DNA from: Cerasicoccus frondis
Lineage (GTDB): Bacteria > Verrucomicrobiota > Verrucomicrobiia > Opitutales > Cerasicoccaceae
DNA length: 64,000 bases
Direction: 5' to 3'
Assembly: GCA_031296915.1 (NCBI GenBank)
Contig: JAVDPC010000009.1
Coordinates: 62,001 to 126,000 of the forward strand
Shown here: positions 41,177-52,038 of the stretch, piece after piece
How positions within the stretch are numbered: position 1 is the stretch's first letter
How the letters are laid out: each line of letters starts with the position of its first letter
Made by a program: the position numbers and the translations under genes
The notes under the pieces: model-generated
What the model was told of the DNA's origin: nothing
Seen by the model: only the letters and a program-made list of their open reading frames with translations
Database searches by the model: none

Positions 41177-44100
41177 ATGAGTCTCCCTCAAAAACTAATT
41201 GGGTACGCCCCGTTAGCTGCGCTCTTTCTACCAATCAGCGCGGGAGCTCAACTGGTGTATACTGAGTCTTTCCGTTACGAAACAGCGCCAGGCTGGGAAT
41301 TTCAAACCGGTTCTTCAGGCACAGCCCCATCAGCGCGGCTAACCGCCAATGCTGCGCCAGTCAGCTCAGACCCGGAAAACGGCGCGCCGCAAATCGACGT
41401 CAACGGCAATGGCTGGCTCCGTCTGGCCACGACCACGGGCAACCAAGCAAACGCCGTGGCGCTGGACACCGCCATCCCCTCGGCGGGCAACACCATTCGC
41501 GTTTCTTTCGACTACACTTTTTGGAAACCCGGGACTAATCCCGCTGACGGCATAACCGTTTTCCTCTGGGATGCCGGGCAGGACTTTCAGCCTGGCGCCT
41601 TCGGTGGTTCCCTTGGCTACGCGCAGAAAACCGGCATCGACGGCTTGGCGGGCGGTTATGTGGGCGTCGGCCTGGACGTTTATGGCAACTACTCAAACGC
41701 CACGGAAGGTCGTGTCGACGGCCCAGGATTCCTTCCCAACGAAGTCGCCGTCCGCGGCCCCGGAAGCGGAACGACTGGCTACAATTTCCTGGAAGGCACG
41801 GGCGACGGCACAAACCCATCGCTGACGAGTATTTTCGGCTCGGGCTTCAGCATGGACTTCATCAACTCCCCCACCCGCCCCGACCAGGACGCGGACGATT
41901 TCCGCCATTTCGAAATGGAGCTCGACGCCAGCAACAACCTGACCCTTTGGATGCAGGATGGCTACGACGGTACGTTAACGCAAATTCTGCAAACCAACAT
42001 CAGCGGCACACGGCCCGACCAACTGCGCATCGGTTTCTCCGGCGCCACCGGCGGCTCCGTCGAAGTTTACGAAATCCGCAATCTGGAAGTTTCCACCTCA
42101 GGCGGCACGAATTCTTTTTATTGGGACAACGAAAATGGCGACGAACTCTGGACCACCGGACTGAACTGGGATCAGGACACCGTGCCCTCCACCTACAGTC
42201 ATGTCATTTTTTCTGATGCCTTTCCAGACACCGTTGATGACCAAACTGTCAGTGTGGATGGCGGCGATAAAACCATTAGCAGCGCGACCTTCTCGGGCAC
42301 ATCCAGCTACGAGCTTACCCCAACCGGCTCGCAAGCACTGGTTTTCGATACCGATGGCAATGGCAAGAGCTACCTTAATGTGCTCAACAATCCATCCGGC
42401 AATGCAGACCACACCGTCCATGTAGACATCGAGGCGGAGAACGATCTGGATGTCCAAAACCTCGTGGACCAGACACTCACCTTAACGGGAGACATCGATG
42501 GCAAGGGCAACACTTTGGGCTTTGAGTCCGCAGGCGTCATTGTCGCATCCGGAGTCATTACCGACAGCACCGGCGCCAGTGATGTCGTCGTAACCGGAGC
42601 AGGCGAAACCCAGTTTTCCGGCAATAATGATTACTCAGGGACAACGACCGTGGGCGACAGCTCCGGCGCCAACTCAACGTTGACGATCAGCCACGCCAAC
42701 GCCTTGGGCGCCACCAGCGCCAGCACCACCGTGCTCGACGGGGCAACCCTGGCGCTCGCCGGAGACACCAGCTTCGCCAATGAATCGCTCAGCATTGCCG
42801 GTGATGGCGCTGCGGGAACCGGCGCATTGTTCAGCAGCTCCGGCAGCAACACCTGGAACGCCACCACCACGCTGGCCGACGATGCCCGAATCGGCGTCGC
42901 CGACGGTTCCTCACTTACCCACGCGGGCAACATCAGCATGAGCACCTCGGGCTACGACTTGACCCTCGACGCTGACGGCAGCGGAGAGTTGACGGTGTCC
43001 GGCGTGATCTCCTCGCCATCATCCAGCGGGGGGGGAATTACCAAAACTGGCGACGGCCTGGTGATCCTTTCCGGAAATAATTCCTACAACGGCGCCACCG
43101 TGATTGAGGAAGGCGTCCTGCAGATCAACAACTCCAACGGACTCGGAGCCGGGTGGACATCCGCCGCGACCGGCACCACCGTGCAAAGCGGCAGCACGCT
43201 CGCCCTCGACAATGGCAACTACACCGTTTCCGGTGAAAACCTCTACTTGTATGGCGACGGTGTTTCCGGCATGGCCGCCCTGTGGGGACAAGGCGGCAGC
43301 CAAAGCTGGAGCGGTCAGGTGCACATGCAGAGCGACTCGTCAATCGGCGTCGAAGACGCCTCCGACATACTCACCATCAGCAACGGATTCTATGGCAATG
43401 GCAACGACCTGACTATTCGCGGAGATGGCACCGTGCGCATGAGCACCAGCTTTAACACCGTCGGCGACATCACCATCGAATCCGGAACCCTCGACTCCTC
43501 CAACTGGAATCAGATCAGCGACACGTCTCGCATCACGATCAACGCGGGCGGGACCTACGACAAGGCAAGCGGCGGCGAAACGATTGGCTCTCTGGCGGGT
43601 GCAGGCAACGTCGTGCTCGGCTCGTCCACCTTTACCTTAGGCGGGGACAACACCAGCACCACGTTTTCCGGCGTCATGTCCGGCACAGCGGATGTCGTGA
43701 AAAACGGCACGGGCAACATGACCTTCTCTGGCAGCAACACCATGACCGGCGACTTAAACGTCAACGCGGGCACAGTGACGCTGGGCGCCAACAACGCCTT
43801 TGCAGACAGCATGGACGTAACGCTCAATGGCGGCACATTTGCAACAACGGGCTTTGCCGACACGATGGATTTCTTTACGCTAAGCAGTAATTCCACCATC
43901 GACTTCATGGGCGCCTCTGGCGGTTACCTGACTTTTGACGACATGACGCGTAACGGCGGCACGCTCACCATCGACAACTGGGCAGGCAGCCTTTCCGGCA
44001 ATGGCGGCACACGACTCCAAGTGCTCGACAGCAGCCTGGGAAGTTTTGGCAGCGGCGTCGGCACGTTGTCCAACATTACCTTCACTGGCTACGGCGGCGC

Positions 44101-46393
44101 GGAGTTGATCAGTCTTGGTGGCGGCGTATACGAAATCGTGCCAGACCTCTCCGGCTTCTACGAATGGACCAGCTCCGCAGGCAGCAATCAGGATGACTGG
44201 GACCAGGGCGGTAACTGGGATGGCCCCAGCGGGTATCCAGACAGTAACACCGCAAAAGCCTACATCGGCACGGCAGACGCCAACCTCGACGGCCGGGAAA
44301 TCGATCTCAGCGGTAATCGAACGATCAACATGCTGGTCATTGATAATGACGATTCCTTTATCATTAAAGACAACACCCTCAACTTCAACGCCAGCAGCAA
44401 CGGCACCGCCTATCTGACGGTTTCCGGTGGCAGTTCGCCCACCATCAACTCGCGCGTAGACATCGAGGAAGCCACGGTCATGACCAACAATTCGACCGGC
44501 ACGCTGACCATCAACGGTGAAATCCGACTGCGCGACAATGAAACGCCTTCGCTGACGCTCGCGGGTTCTGGACACACCGTGCTCAACGGCAACATCACCG
44601 ACAACGACGGCTACGTGATCGTCAATTCCACGGGCACCGTAGAGTTCCACGGCAACAATTCCTACGATGAAGGCTACACTCAGAACTCCGGGCGCGTCCT
44701 GGCCGGGCACAATGACGCACTGGGCGAAGGGTTGCTGACGTTTAATGGCGGCGCCCTCGCGGCAACCGATGCAGACCGAAACATTTCGGAAACCTACGTC
44801 ATCAACAACGACTTCACTTTCGGCAACGACGACGGAAGCGACCTCACACTCTCGGGCTCGGGTTCACTGGGCGATGACCTGACGCTGACCGTGGAAAGCG
44901 GTGTAACCACGACGCTCAGCGGCTCCGTCAGCGGCAACCAAACACTCACCAAGGAAGGCGACGGCGAGCTCGCGCTAACCGGCAATAATTCGTTCGACGA
45001 ACTTGTCGTCAACGATGGCGAAGTCTCCAGCCTCCTCGGCGGCAACATGCTCATCGGCGGATCAGGCACGGGCACGTCGGTCTTCGGCGATGGCGATGTC
45101 ACCGTGAATTCTGGCGGCGTGCTTGACGCCACTGCGGGCGGGAATGTGGAGATTGGCGACGGCGCAACGCTCGCCAACACTGGCGGCAATATCGGGGTCA
45201 CTGCGGGGGGCAGCGTAACCTTTGACGGCGACTTCACCCAAAGCAGCGGCGCCAGCACATTCACCGCTGGGACCAGTGGCGACATCAACACCGACGCCGA
45301 TTCGACGATCAACATTTCCGGTGGAACCGTCGACTTCATTGCCGGTGACGATTTCAACACCGCCAACAACAATGCCGCAATCAACATCACCAATGGCGCC
45401 ACGGTCAGCGTCGACCTGTCCTCTGGCAACACCGGCAGCGCGTTTAACTTGAATCAAAACGACACACTCACTGTCGATGGCGCCAGCACCACACTCACTT
45501 TGACCACCGAAACCAACGGCTCCGTTAACTTCAACGGCGAGCTCAACCTGAACAATCAGTCGCAAATCACGGTCGCCCAAGGCGGCACGACTTTCGGCGC
45601 AAACTCCACCTTCGACGGTGGCAGCGCCGCGACTGCGGGCACATTGGTCTTACATGACGACCTGACATTCACCGCGGGAATGGACATCGCGAATGCGCCG
45701 AACATCACCTTCGACATTGCCAGTGGCGACAGCGCAAACATCACCGCCGCCGCTGCCAGCACCAACATCGAAAACCTCGGCGTCATCACCAAGTCAAACG
45801 ACGGCGACCTGACCATTGGCAGTAACTTGAATAACCTCCAGGCCGCCAGCATCGAGATCAACGGCGGCACGTTGCTCAACTCAAGCAGCAATCAAATCGA
45901 GAACAATACGGGGATGATCTTCAGCGATAACGCTGTGGGCAGCACCACGCCAACCTGGAACGTCAATGACGCCGACGAAGTGCTGGGGACGCTCACCTTG
46001 AACAACGATTCCGAGGTCAACCTGGACTTCGGCAGCGACTCTGGCGATGGCGGCATCGTTCAATTTGCCGACAGCTCGGCCGACGCTTGGTCTGGCAGCG
46101 GCATCCTCGTCATCGACAACTGGAACGGGGACATCTCCGGCGGCGGACTTGACCAGCTCTACATCGGCTCGAGTTCCTCCGGGGTCACAAGCAGCCAGAT
46201 CCAGCGTATCTATTTCCGGAACCCTGGAGGCTTATCCGGTTTCTATCAGGCGCAAATCCTTTCCAGCGGCGAAATAGTTCCGTATCCTGTTCCGGAGCCC
46301 GGCACCTACGCAGCCGGAGGGGCGCTGGTGTTGGCCATTGGCTTGTATGAATGGCGCAGAAGGCGTAAGCAGGCCACACCCACGATTGGGTGA
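41177..46393 (+). CDS. Giant PEP-CTERM surface protein with lectin-like domain and autotransporter-type beta repeats (copy 1)
   Basis: The 1,738-residue protein is preceded by a good ribosome site (GGAG at 41166-41169). It has a signal peptide to about 24. Residues 25-305 form a concanavalin/L-type-lectin-like domain (LVYTESFRYETAPGWEFQ, TNPADGITVFLWDAG, VGVGLDVYGN). A long beta-helical region follows, with repeats such as ITKTGDGLVILSGNNSYNGA and KNGTGNMTFSGSNTMTG, typical of autotransporter-associated strands. The tail from residue 1705 is VPEPGTYAAGGALVLAIG plus YEWRRRRKQ, a PEP-CTERM signal for exosortase. It probably binds the exopolysaccharide matrix (inference). An 8-G run (43028-43035) is in frame. 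A tandem paralogue follows. Confidence 0.93.
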   Translation: MSLPQKLIGYAPLAALFLPISAGAQLVYTESFRYETAPGWEFQTGSSGTAPSARLTANAAPVSSDPENGAPQIDVNGNGWLRLATTTGNQANAVALDTAIPSAGNTIRVSFDYTFWKPGTNPADGITVFLWDAGQDFQPGAFGGSLGYAQKTGIDGLAGGYVGVGLDVYGNYSNATEGRVDGPGFLPNEVAVRGPGSGTTGYNFLEGTGDGTNPSLTSIFGSGFSMDFINSPTRPDQDADDFRHFEMELDASNNLTLWMQDGYDGTLTQILQTNISGTRPDQLRIGFSGATGGSVEVYEIRNLEVSTSGGTNSFYWDNENGDELWTTGLNWDQDTVPSTYSHVIFSDAFPDTVDDQTVSVDGGDKTISSATFSGTSSYELTPTGSQALVFDTDGNGKSYLNVLNNPSGNADHTVHVDIEAENDLDVQNLVDQTLTLTGDIDGKGNTLGFESAGVIVASGVITDSTGASDVVVTGAGETQFSGNNDYSGTTTVGDSSGANSTLTISHANALGATSASTTVLDGATLALAGDTSFANESLSIAGDGAAGTGALFSSSGSNTWNATTTLADDARIGVADGSSLTHAGNISMSTSGYDLTLDADGSGELTVSGVISSPSSSGGGITKTGDGLVILSGNNSYNGATVIEEGVLQINNSNGLGAGWTSAATGTTVQSGSTLALDNGNYTVSGENLYLYGDGVSGMAALWGQGGSQSWSGQVHMQSDSSIGVEDASDILTISNGFYGNGNDLTIRGDGTVRMSTSFNTVGDITIESGTLDSSNWNQISDTSRITINAGGTYDKASGGETIGSLAGAGNVVLGSSTFTLGGDNTSTTFSGVMSGTADVVKNGTGNMTFSGSNTMTGDLNVNAGTVTLGANNAFADSMDVTLNGGTFATTGFADTMDFFTLSSNSTIDFMGASGGYLTFDDMTRNGGTLTIDNWAGSLSGNGGTRLQVLDSSLGSFGSGVGTLSNITFTGYGGAELISLGGGVYEIVPDLSGFYEWTSSAGSNQDDWDQGGNWDGPSGYPDSNTAKAYIGTADANLDGREIDLSGNRTINMLVIDNDDSFIIKDNTLNFNASSNGTAYLTVSGGSSPTINSRVDIEEATVMTNNSTGTLTINGEIRLRDNETPSLTLAGSGHTVLNGNITDNDGYVIVNSTGTVEFHGNNSYDEGYTQNSGRVLAGHNDALGEGLLTFNGGALAATDADRNISETYVINNDFTFGNDDGSDLTLSGSGSLGDDLTLTVESGVTTTLSGSVSGNQTLTKEGDGELALTGNNSFDELVVNDGEVSSLLGGNMLIGGSGTGTSVFGDGDVTVNSGGVLDATAGGNVEIGDGATLANTGGNIGVTAGGSVTFDGDFTQSSGASTFTAGTSGDINTDADSTINISGGTVDFIAGDDFNTANNNAAINITNGATVSVDLSSGNTGSAFNLNQNDTLTVDGASTTLTLTTETNGSVNFNGELNLNNQSQITVAQGGTTFGANSTFDGGSAATAGTLVLHDDLTFTAGMDIANAPNITFDIASGDSANITAAAASTNIENLGVITKSNDGDLTIGSNLNNLQAASIEINGGTLLNSSSNQIENNTGMIFSDNAVGSTTPTWNVNDADEVLGTLTLNNDSEVNLDFGSDSGDGGIVQFADSSADAWSGSGILVIDNWNGDISGGGLDQLYIGSSSSGVTSSQIQRIYFRNPGGLSGFYQAQILSSGEIVPYPVPEPGTYAAGGALVLAIGLYEWRRRRKQATPTIG

Positions 46394-46704
46394 TACAGGG
46401 CACGCTTTTCCCTAATAGCATCTCTGCAGGTAGCCAGAGGCCATTTTCCTGCACTCTAAATCGCACAACGAAGGCATGAGGTCATTCGGCCCTATTCAAT
46501 AGTGCTAATGTGAGCAATAAATTTGCCGTGACTAAGGTCATACAGTTTCGGTGGTAGTTATGTAGATTGGGGAGTGGAGTCGCCTTAGAGACTATCGAAT
46601 TTCAAATATTTTTAGCCTCATAAAATAAAATTTAATGGCACCGATAAGTTTAAGTAAGAGGGAAATAGAACCTTCCTACACGTTCATCCAAAAACCAACG
46701 CGCC
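46394..46704. other. Intergenic region between the two giant PEP-CTERM genes
   Basis: This 311-bp gap has no gene. The first part holds a weak TGCAGG/CCTGCA hairpin (about 46434-46460) that could end transcription of copy 1. The second half is A/T-rich. TGGCACC at 46636 resembles the -24 element of a sigma-54 promoter, but the -12 GC is missing at the right distance. No Shine-Dalgarno precedes the next ATG. Confidence 0.45.
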
Positions 46705-49700
46705 ATGACTCACGGCGACCTACCCAAACTTATCCGACTCGCCATTTTGGCCAGCAATCCGCTGAGCCTCGGTGCCCAATTGGTGTACAACGAATCGTTT
46801 CGCTATGAGTCAGCCCCAGGTTGGGAATTTCAAACGGATGGCTCCGGCAGCTCCCCTGGCGCCCGATTAACTGCGACCGCCACACCCAATGCCGCCGACC
46901 CGGAAAGTGGCGCGCCATCCATCGATGTCAACGGCAACGGCTGGTTACGGCTTGCCACCACCACCGGCAACCAAGCCAATGCAGTCGCGCTGGACACCGC
47001 AATTCCGTCTTCATCGAATACCATACGCGTGAAATTTGATTTCGCGTTTTGGAAACCGGGGACCAACCCCGCTGATGGCATCACCGTTTTCATGTGGGAC
47101 GCCAGTGAATCCTTCGATCCCGGCGCCTACGGCGGCTCACTGGGCTATGCGCAGCGCACAGGAGTGGACGGCCTGGCGGGTGCATACGTAGGCGTCGGTC
47201 TCGATGTATACGGCAATTTCGCCAACGGCGAAGAAGGCCGCTCGGGCGACATTACTGGCCTGGTGCCCAACACTGTGACTGTTCGCGGCGAAGGCAGCGG
47301 CACAACCGGCTATGATTTCCTGACTGGCACCGTCTCCAACACCACCGGCGCCGCGACTTCGACATTGTTCACGAACCTCGATTTCGCCAATTCCGCTAAT
47401 CGGCCAGATCAAGACGCCGCAGACTACCGGCACTTCGTTATGGAGTTGGATGAGAACGATCAACTGACCGTCTGGATGCAGTCCGGATTTGATAATTCCC
47501 TCACCCAAATCCTGCAAACCACCCTACCCGGCGTCCGCCCTGATGAGCTACGTCTCGGCTTTTCCGGAGCAACTGGCGGCTTCAACGAAGTCTACGAAAT
47601 CCGAAATCTGGAAATCAGCACTTTTGGCGGCGACAACTCTTACTATTGGGATAACGAGGCTGGCGATAGTCTCTGGGGCACATCGATAAACTGGGATCAG
47701 GACACCGTGCCCACCACCTACAGTCACGTGCTCTTCACCGACGCCTTTGCTGACACGCTAACGGACCAATCCATCACCCTCGATGGCGGCGATAAAACAA
47801 TCAGCAGCGCCACATTTGCCGGGGGCTCCAGCTACGAGCTCACTCCATCAGGCTCTCAATCACTGATCTTCGATACCAACGGCGTCGGCAAAAGCTACCT
47901 AAACGTGCTCAACAGCCCCACGGGCAATGCCGACCACACGATCCACACCGACATCGTCGCCAATAACGAGTTGGACATTCAAAACCTGGTCGCTCAGACG
48001 CTCACGCTCACTGGCGATATCAACACCAATGGCAATACGGTGAAATTTGAAACAGCGGGCGTCACCACGGCCAGCGGCGTCATCAGCGGCGCAGGCGCTG
48101 TGGTGACCGACGGCGAAGGCGAGACCATTTTTTACGGGGACAACACCTATACTGGCCAAACCACCATTGAGGACGGGCGCCTGCGCATTGAACACAGCAA
48201 CGCGCTAGGCGCCACAGCCAACGGCGTTACTGTCGAAAACGGCGGCTCGCTCGCCCTTGCCAACAATATCAGCACCCCCAGCGGCGAGACACTTTTATTG
48301 AATGGAGTTGGAGATGGATACACTGGCGCCCTCGTCAATGCGGGTGGCGCCAACTCTTTCCAAGGCGCAATCACCTTACAAAGTCACTCCACCATCGGCG
48401 CCGAGTCGGGCACTCTCGACGTCGATGGCGCAGTCGCGGGCTCGGGCTACGACTTAACCGCCTACACCGCCGCCGGAACCGACATCGACTTCAACGGCGC
48501 CATTTCCGGCTCTGGAACGAACCTCACCAAGACTGGTGAAGGCACGGCCACGCTCAGTGTCGGCAACACCTACAGCGGCGACACAACCGTGAGCGCTGGC
48601 ACACTGCGCATTGAAAACAATGGCGCCCTGGGCGACGTCGTTGGTGAAACTTACGTTTCCAGCGGGGCGACATTGGAAATGGCCAACGTGGGATCGATTA
48701 ATTCCGGCGAAGAATTTTACGCCGCCGGAACCGGCGTCTCTGGGAAGGCCGCCATTTGGGCTGACTCCGGAACGAACCAGATCAACAACACCGTCACTTT
48801 AAGCGGCGGCACGACCTACATTGGCGCAGAAACCGGGGCATCTCTTGAGCTCAATGGTTCCGGTGGGAACCTCGACGGCGCTGGTCAAAATGTGGTTATT
48901 ACCGGTGGCGGCACGGTCATCTACAGTGGCTCCGAGGGTACGCAAAGCGGAACGACCGAAGTCCTCAACGGCTCGACCCTGCAGCTTAATAACTCTGGCG
49001 GTCTCCTTCATGACAGCAGCGCGCTAGTCGTCGACGGCACATTCAACATGGGCGCCGCCACGAATAACGAGCTTGTCGGCTCGCTGGCTGGCAGCGGATC
49101 AGTTCTCACTCAGGGCGCGACGCTGACTGCTGGCTCCGACGACACCGACACGACCTTTTCCGGCGTCATCAGCGGCTCGGGAGACTTCGTCAAGCAAGGC
49201 GACGGCAACATGGCCTTCTCTGGCGCCAACACCTTTACCGGCTCACTCACCGTAGACGATGGAACCGTCACGATGGGCGCCAACCATGCGTTTGCCGACT
49301 CAATGAACCTCGTGCTCGAAGGCGGAACCTTCGCCGTCAACGGCTATGCAGACACGATGGATTTCATGGTCCTCAACGCCAGCTCCACCATCGATTTTCA
49401 AGGCGCTACTGGCGGCTACCTGACCTTTGCCGACATGGACCACGACCTCGGCATTCTGACGATTGACAACTGGGCAGGCAGCTTTTCCGGCAACGGAAAC
49501 ACGAGACTGCAAGTCCTCGACAATGAGCTCAACACCTTTGGCACAGGCCCGGGGTCACTCATCAACATCTACTTCACCGGCTACGGCGACGCCGACCTGA
49601 TCAGCCTGGGCGGCGGCGTTTATGAAATCGTGCCCGACCTCTCCGGCTTTTACGAATGGACGGCTGGCAACAACGGTAACCCGAACGACTGGAACCGCAA

Positions 49701-51897
49701 TGGCAACTGGGACGGTCCTGCTGGCTTCCCCAACAGCACTGCCGCCCGCGCCTACATCGGCACGGCTGACGCCAATCTCGACGGACGCACCATCGAGCTC
49801 AACGGCAGTCGAGTCCTCAACACACTGGTCATCGACAACGACGCCGCTTTCACCATTGCGGAGAACACGCTCATTTTCGACACACTCTTAAGCGCCCCTC
49901 TGAACCTGACGGTGCTCGGCGACAGCTCCCCCACCTTCAACAGCAACCTCGCCTTCTATGACAACGCCCTGTTCACGAACAACTCCACTGGCGTCGTCAC
50001 GGTCAACGGCAACATGAACCTCGGCGACTTGCTGATAGACTCCGAAATTCGCTTCATGGGCTCAGGCACGACCGTGATCAACGGCAACATCGTCGACAGC
50101 TTCAATCAGGGCCAGGTATTCGTCGACGCCACCGGCGATGGGACGGTCGAATTCCACGGAAACAACACCTTCAGCGACGGCTTTATCCTCAACAGCGGCA
50201 ATGTCCTCGTTGGCAGTAACAGCGCCCTGGGCAATGACTGGATTGCCTTCAATGGCGGGCGCGTCGCCGCCACCGGGGCCGACCGCAGTCTCAATGAAAC
50301 TTACAGCATCAACGCAGACCTGATCTTTGGCAACGACGACGGCAGCGACCTCACGCTGTCCGGCGCCGGTTCCCTCTCCACCGACGTGGCCCTGACAGTC
50401 GAGAGCGGCGTCACCACCAACCTGACGGGCGTCGTCAGTGGAAACCAAGTGCTGACCAAGGAAGGCGACGGCACGCTTAACTTGACCGCCGCCAACACCT
50501 TTGACGAGCTTGTGGTCAACGATGGCGCCGCCTCCAGCTTGATCGGCGGCAACATGCTCATCGGCGGCGCCGGCACGGGAACCTCCGTCTTCGGCGACGG
50601 CGACGTCATCGTCAACTCCGGCGGAACACTCGACGCCACCGCAGGCGGCAGCATCGAGATTGGCGACAGCGCAACGCTGACCAACGCAGGCGTAGTCGAC
50701 GTAACCGCTGGCGGCAGCCTCACCTTCGACGGTGACTTCACCCAAACCGCAGGCAGCGCCACATTCGACATTGGCGGCAACATCCTCACCGATGGCGCCA
50801 GCTCGGTGGCGGTCAGCGGCGGCACGGTGGACTTCATTGGCGACAGTAATTTCACGACCAGCAACGCCGGCTCCAGCATCAGCGTGACTAACGGCGCCAC
50901 GATGGACATCGACCTGACCAACGGCGCCACCGGCAGTACACTGACCATCAGCCAGAACGATACGCTAACCGTCGATGGCTCAGGCTCCCTGCTCACGGTC
51001 GCCACCGACACAAACGGCTCGATCAATCTCAACGGGCAAATTGACCTCCACAACTCCGGCTACCTGACCGTCACTCAGGGCCCCACTATCTTCGGCGCCA
51101 ACTCAACCTTCGACGGTGGCAACGCCGCCACTGCAGGCACGTTGGAAGTCCGCGACGACCTGACTTTCACCAGCGGAATGGACATCGGCAACGCGCCCAA
51201 TATCACGCTAAACATTGCCGACGGCGACAGCACCCTGATCACCGCCGCAACTGCCAACACCAACATCGAAAACCTCGGCACGATCACCAAAACCGGCGAC
51301 GGCCTGGTGACCATCGGCAGCAATTTGAATAACATTCAGGCAGGAACCATCCTCATCAACGGCGGCACCCTGCTCAACGCGACCAGCAATCAGATCGAGA
51401 ACAACACCGCCATGGTTTTCGGCGACAACCTGACCGGCAGCACCACCCCCACGTGGAACGTCAATGACTCCGATGAAGTCCTTGGCACGCTCACCCTTGA
51501 CGCTTCATCTCAGGTAAACCTCAACCTGGGCAGCGATGCGGGCGACGGCAGCATCGTCAAGTTTGCCGACAGCTCGGAGGTTGCCTGGAACAGCAGCGGC
51601 AGCCTGATCATTGAAGGGTGGAACGGAGAATTCGACGGCGGCGGTCTCGACCAGGTTTACATCGGCGCGGATTTATACGGGGCCACGACCGCCCAAGTCG
51701 GCCAAATATTCTTTAAAAATCCTGCCGGGCTTTCGGCAGGTATTTACGCAGCACGGATCCTACCTACGGGCGAAGTCGTGCCCTACCCAGTCCCAGAGCC
51801 CGGGACCTACGCAATGGGTGGAGCACTGATCCTTTGCCTGGCGCTATTTGAATGGCGGCGCCAGCGCAAAGGATCTACTTCGCAGGCCGCTAAGTAG
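46705..51897 (+). CDS. Giant PEP-CTERM surface protein, paralogue (copy 2)
   Basis: The 1,730-residue protein has the same order as copy 1: leader, lectin-like domain (ESFRYESAPGWEFQ, TNPADGITVFMWDAS, VGVGLDVYGN), beta-helix repeats (SGDFVKQGDGNMAFSGANTF) and the PEP-CTERM tail from residue 1696 (VPEPGTYAMGGALILCLA, then FEWRRQRKG). Long parts match copy 1 nearly residue for residue, for example ESGVTT, VVNDG and SNQIENNT, while the signal peptide and the middle third (about 500-800) differ more. It clearly arose by tandem duplication. It would be sorted by an exosortase/archaeosortase system that is not in the window. Confidence 0.93.
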   Translation: MTHGDLPKLIRLAILASNPLSLGAQLVYNESFRYESAPGWEFQTDGSGSSPGARLTATATPNAADPESGAPSIDVNGNGWLRLATTTGNQANAVALDTAIPSSSNTIRVKFDFAFWKPGTNPADGITVFMWDASESFDPGAYGGSLGYAQRTGVDGLAGAYVGVGLDVYGNFANGEEGRSGDITGLVPNTVTVRGEGSGTTGYDFLTGTVSNTTGAATSTLFTNLDFANSANRPDQDAADYRHFVMELDENDQLTVWMQSGFDNSLTQILQTTLPGVRPDELRLGFSGATGGFNEVYEIRNLEISTFGGDNSYYWDNEAGDSLWGTSINWDQDTVPTTYSHVLFTDAFADTLTDQSITLDGGDKTISSATFAGGSSYELTPSGSQSLIFDTNGVGKSYLNVLNSPTGNADHTIHTDIVANNELDIQNLVAQTLTLTGDINTNGNTVKFETAGVTTASGVISGAGAVVTDGEGETIFYGDNTYTGQTTIEDGRLRIEHSNALGATANGVTVENGGSLALANNISTPSGETLLLNGVGDGYTGALVNAGGANSFQGAITLQSHSTIGAESGTLDVDGAVAGSGYDLTAYTAAGTDIDFNGAISGSGTNLTKTGEGTATLSVGNTYSGDTTVSAGTLRIENNGALGDVVGETYVSSGATLEMANVGSINSGEEFYAAGTGVSGKAAIWADSGTNQINNTVTLSGGTTYIGAETGASLELNGSGGNLDGAGQNVVITGGGTVIYSGSEGTQSGTTEVLNGSTLQLNNSGGLLHDSSALVVDGTFNMGAATNNELVGSLAGSGSVLTQGATLTAGSDDTDTTFSGVISGSGDFVKQGDGNMAFSGANTFTGSLTVDDGTVTMGANHAFADSMNLVLEGGTFAVNGYADTMDFMVLNASSTIDFQGATGGYLTFADMDHDLGILTIDNWAGSFSGNGNTRLQVLDNELNTFGTGPGSLINIYFTGYGDADLISLGGGVYEIVPDLSGFYEWTAGNNGNPNDWNRNGNWDGPAGFPNSTAARAYIGTADANLDGRTIELNGSRVLNTLVIDNDAAFTIAENTLIFDTLLSAPLNLTVLGDSSPTFNSNLAFYDNALFTNNSTGVVTVNGNMNLGDLLIDSEIRFMGSGTTVINGNIVDSFNQGQVFVDATGDGTVEFHGNNTFSDGFILNSGNVLVGSNSALGNDWIAFNGGRVAATGADRSLNETYSINADLIFGNDDGSDLTLSGAGSLSTDVALTVESGVTTNLTGVVSGNQVLTKEGDGTLNLTAANTFDELVVNDGAASSLIGGNMLIGGAGTGTSVFGDGDVIVNSGGTLDATAGGSIEIGDSATLTNAGVVDVTAGGSLTFDGDFTQTAGSATFDIGGNILTDGASSVAVSGGTVDFIGDSNFTTSNAGSSISVTNGATMDIDLTNGATGSTLTISQNDTLTVDGSGSLLTVATDTNGSINLNGQIDLHNSGYLTVTQGPTIFGANSTFDGGNAATAGTLEVRDDLTFTSGMDIGNAPNITLNIADGDSTLITAATANTNIENLGTITKTGDGLVTIGSNLNNIQAGTILINGGTLLNATSNQIENNTAMVFGDNLTGSTTPTWNVNDSDEVLGTLTLDASSQVNLNLGSDAGDGSIVKFADSSEVAWNSSGSLIIEGWNGEFDGGGLDQVYIGADLYGATTAQVGQIFFKNPAGLSAGIYAARILPTGEVVPYPVPEPGTYAMGGALILCLALFEWRRQRKGSTSQAAK

Positions 51898-52038
51898 ACC
51901 AGTTGAGCAAGGATCATGGCCCCTGGACGACGACCAGCCCATGCCGACAATGAACCCAATGCTCGTCTTCCCTTTTTGCAAAAGAGGGAGATTAGTGTTG
52001 CATGAAGGCATCAATGCGCCGTGTTTTGGGTAAAATCG

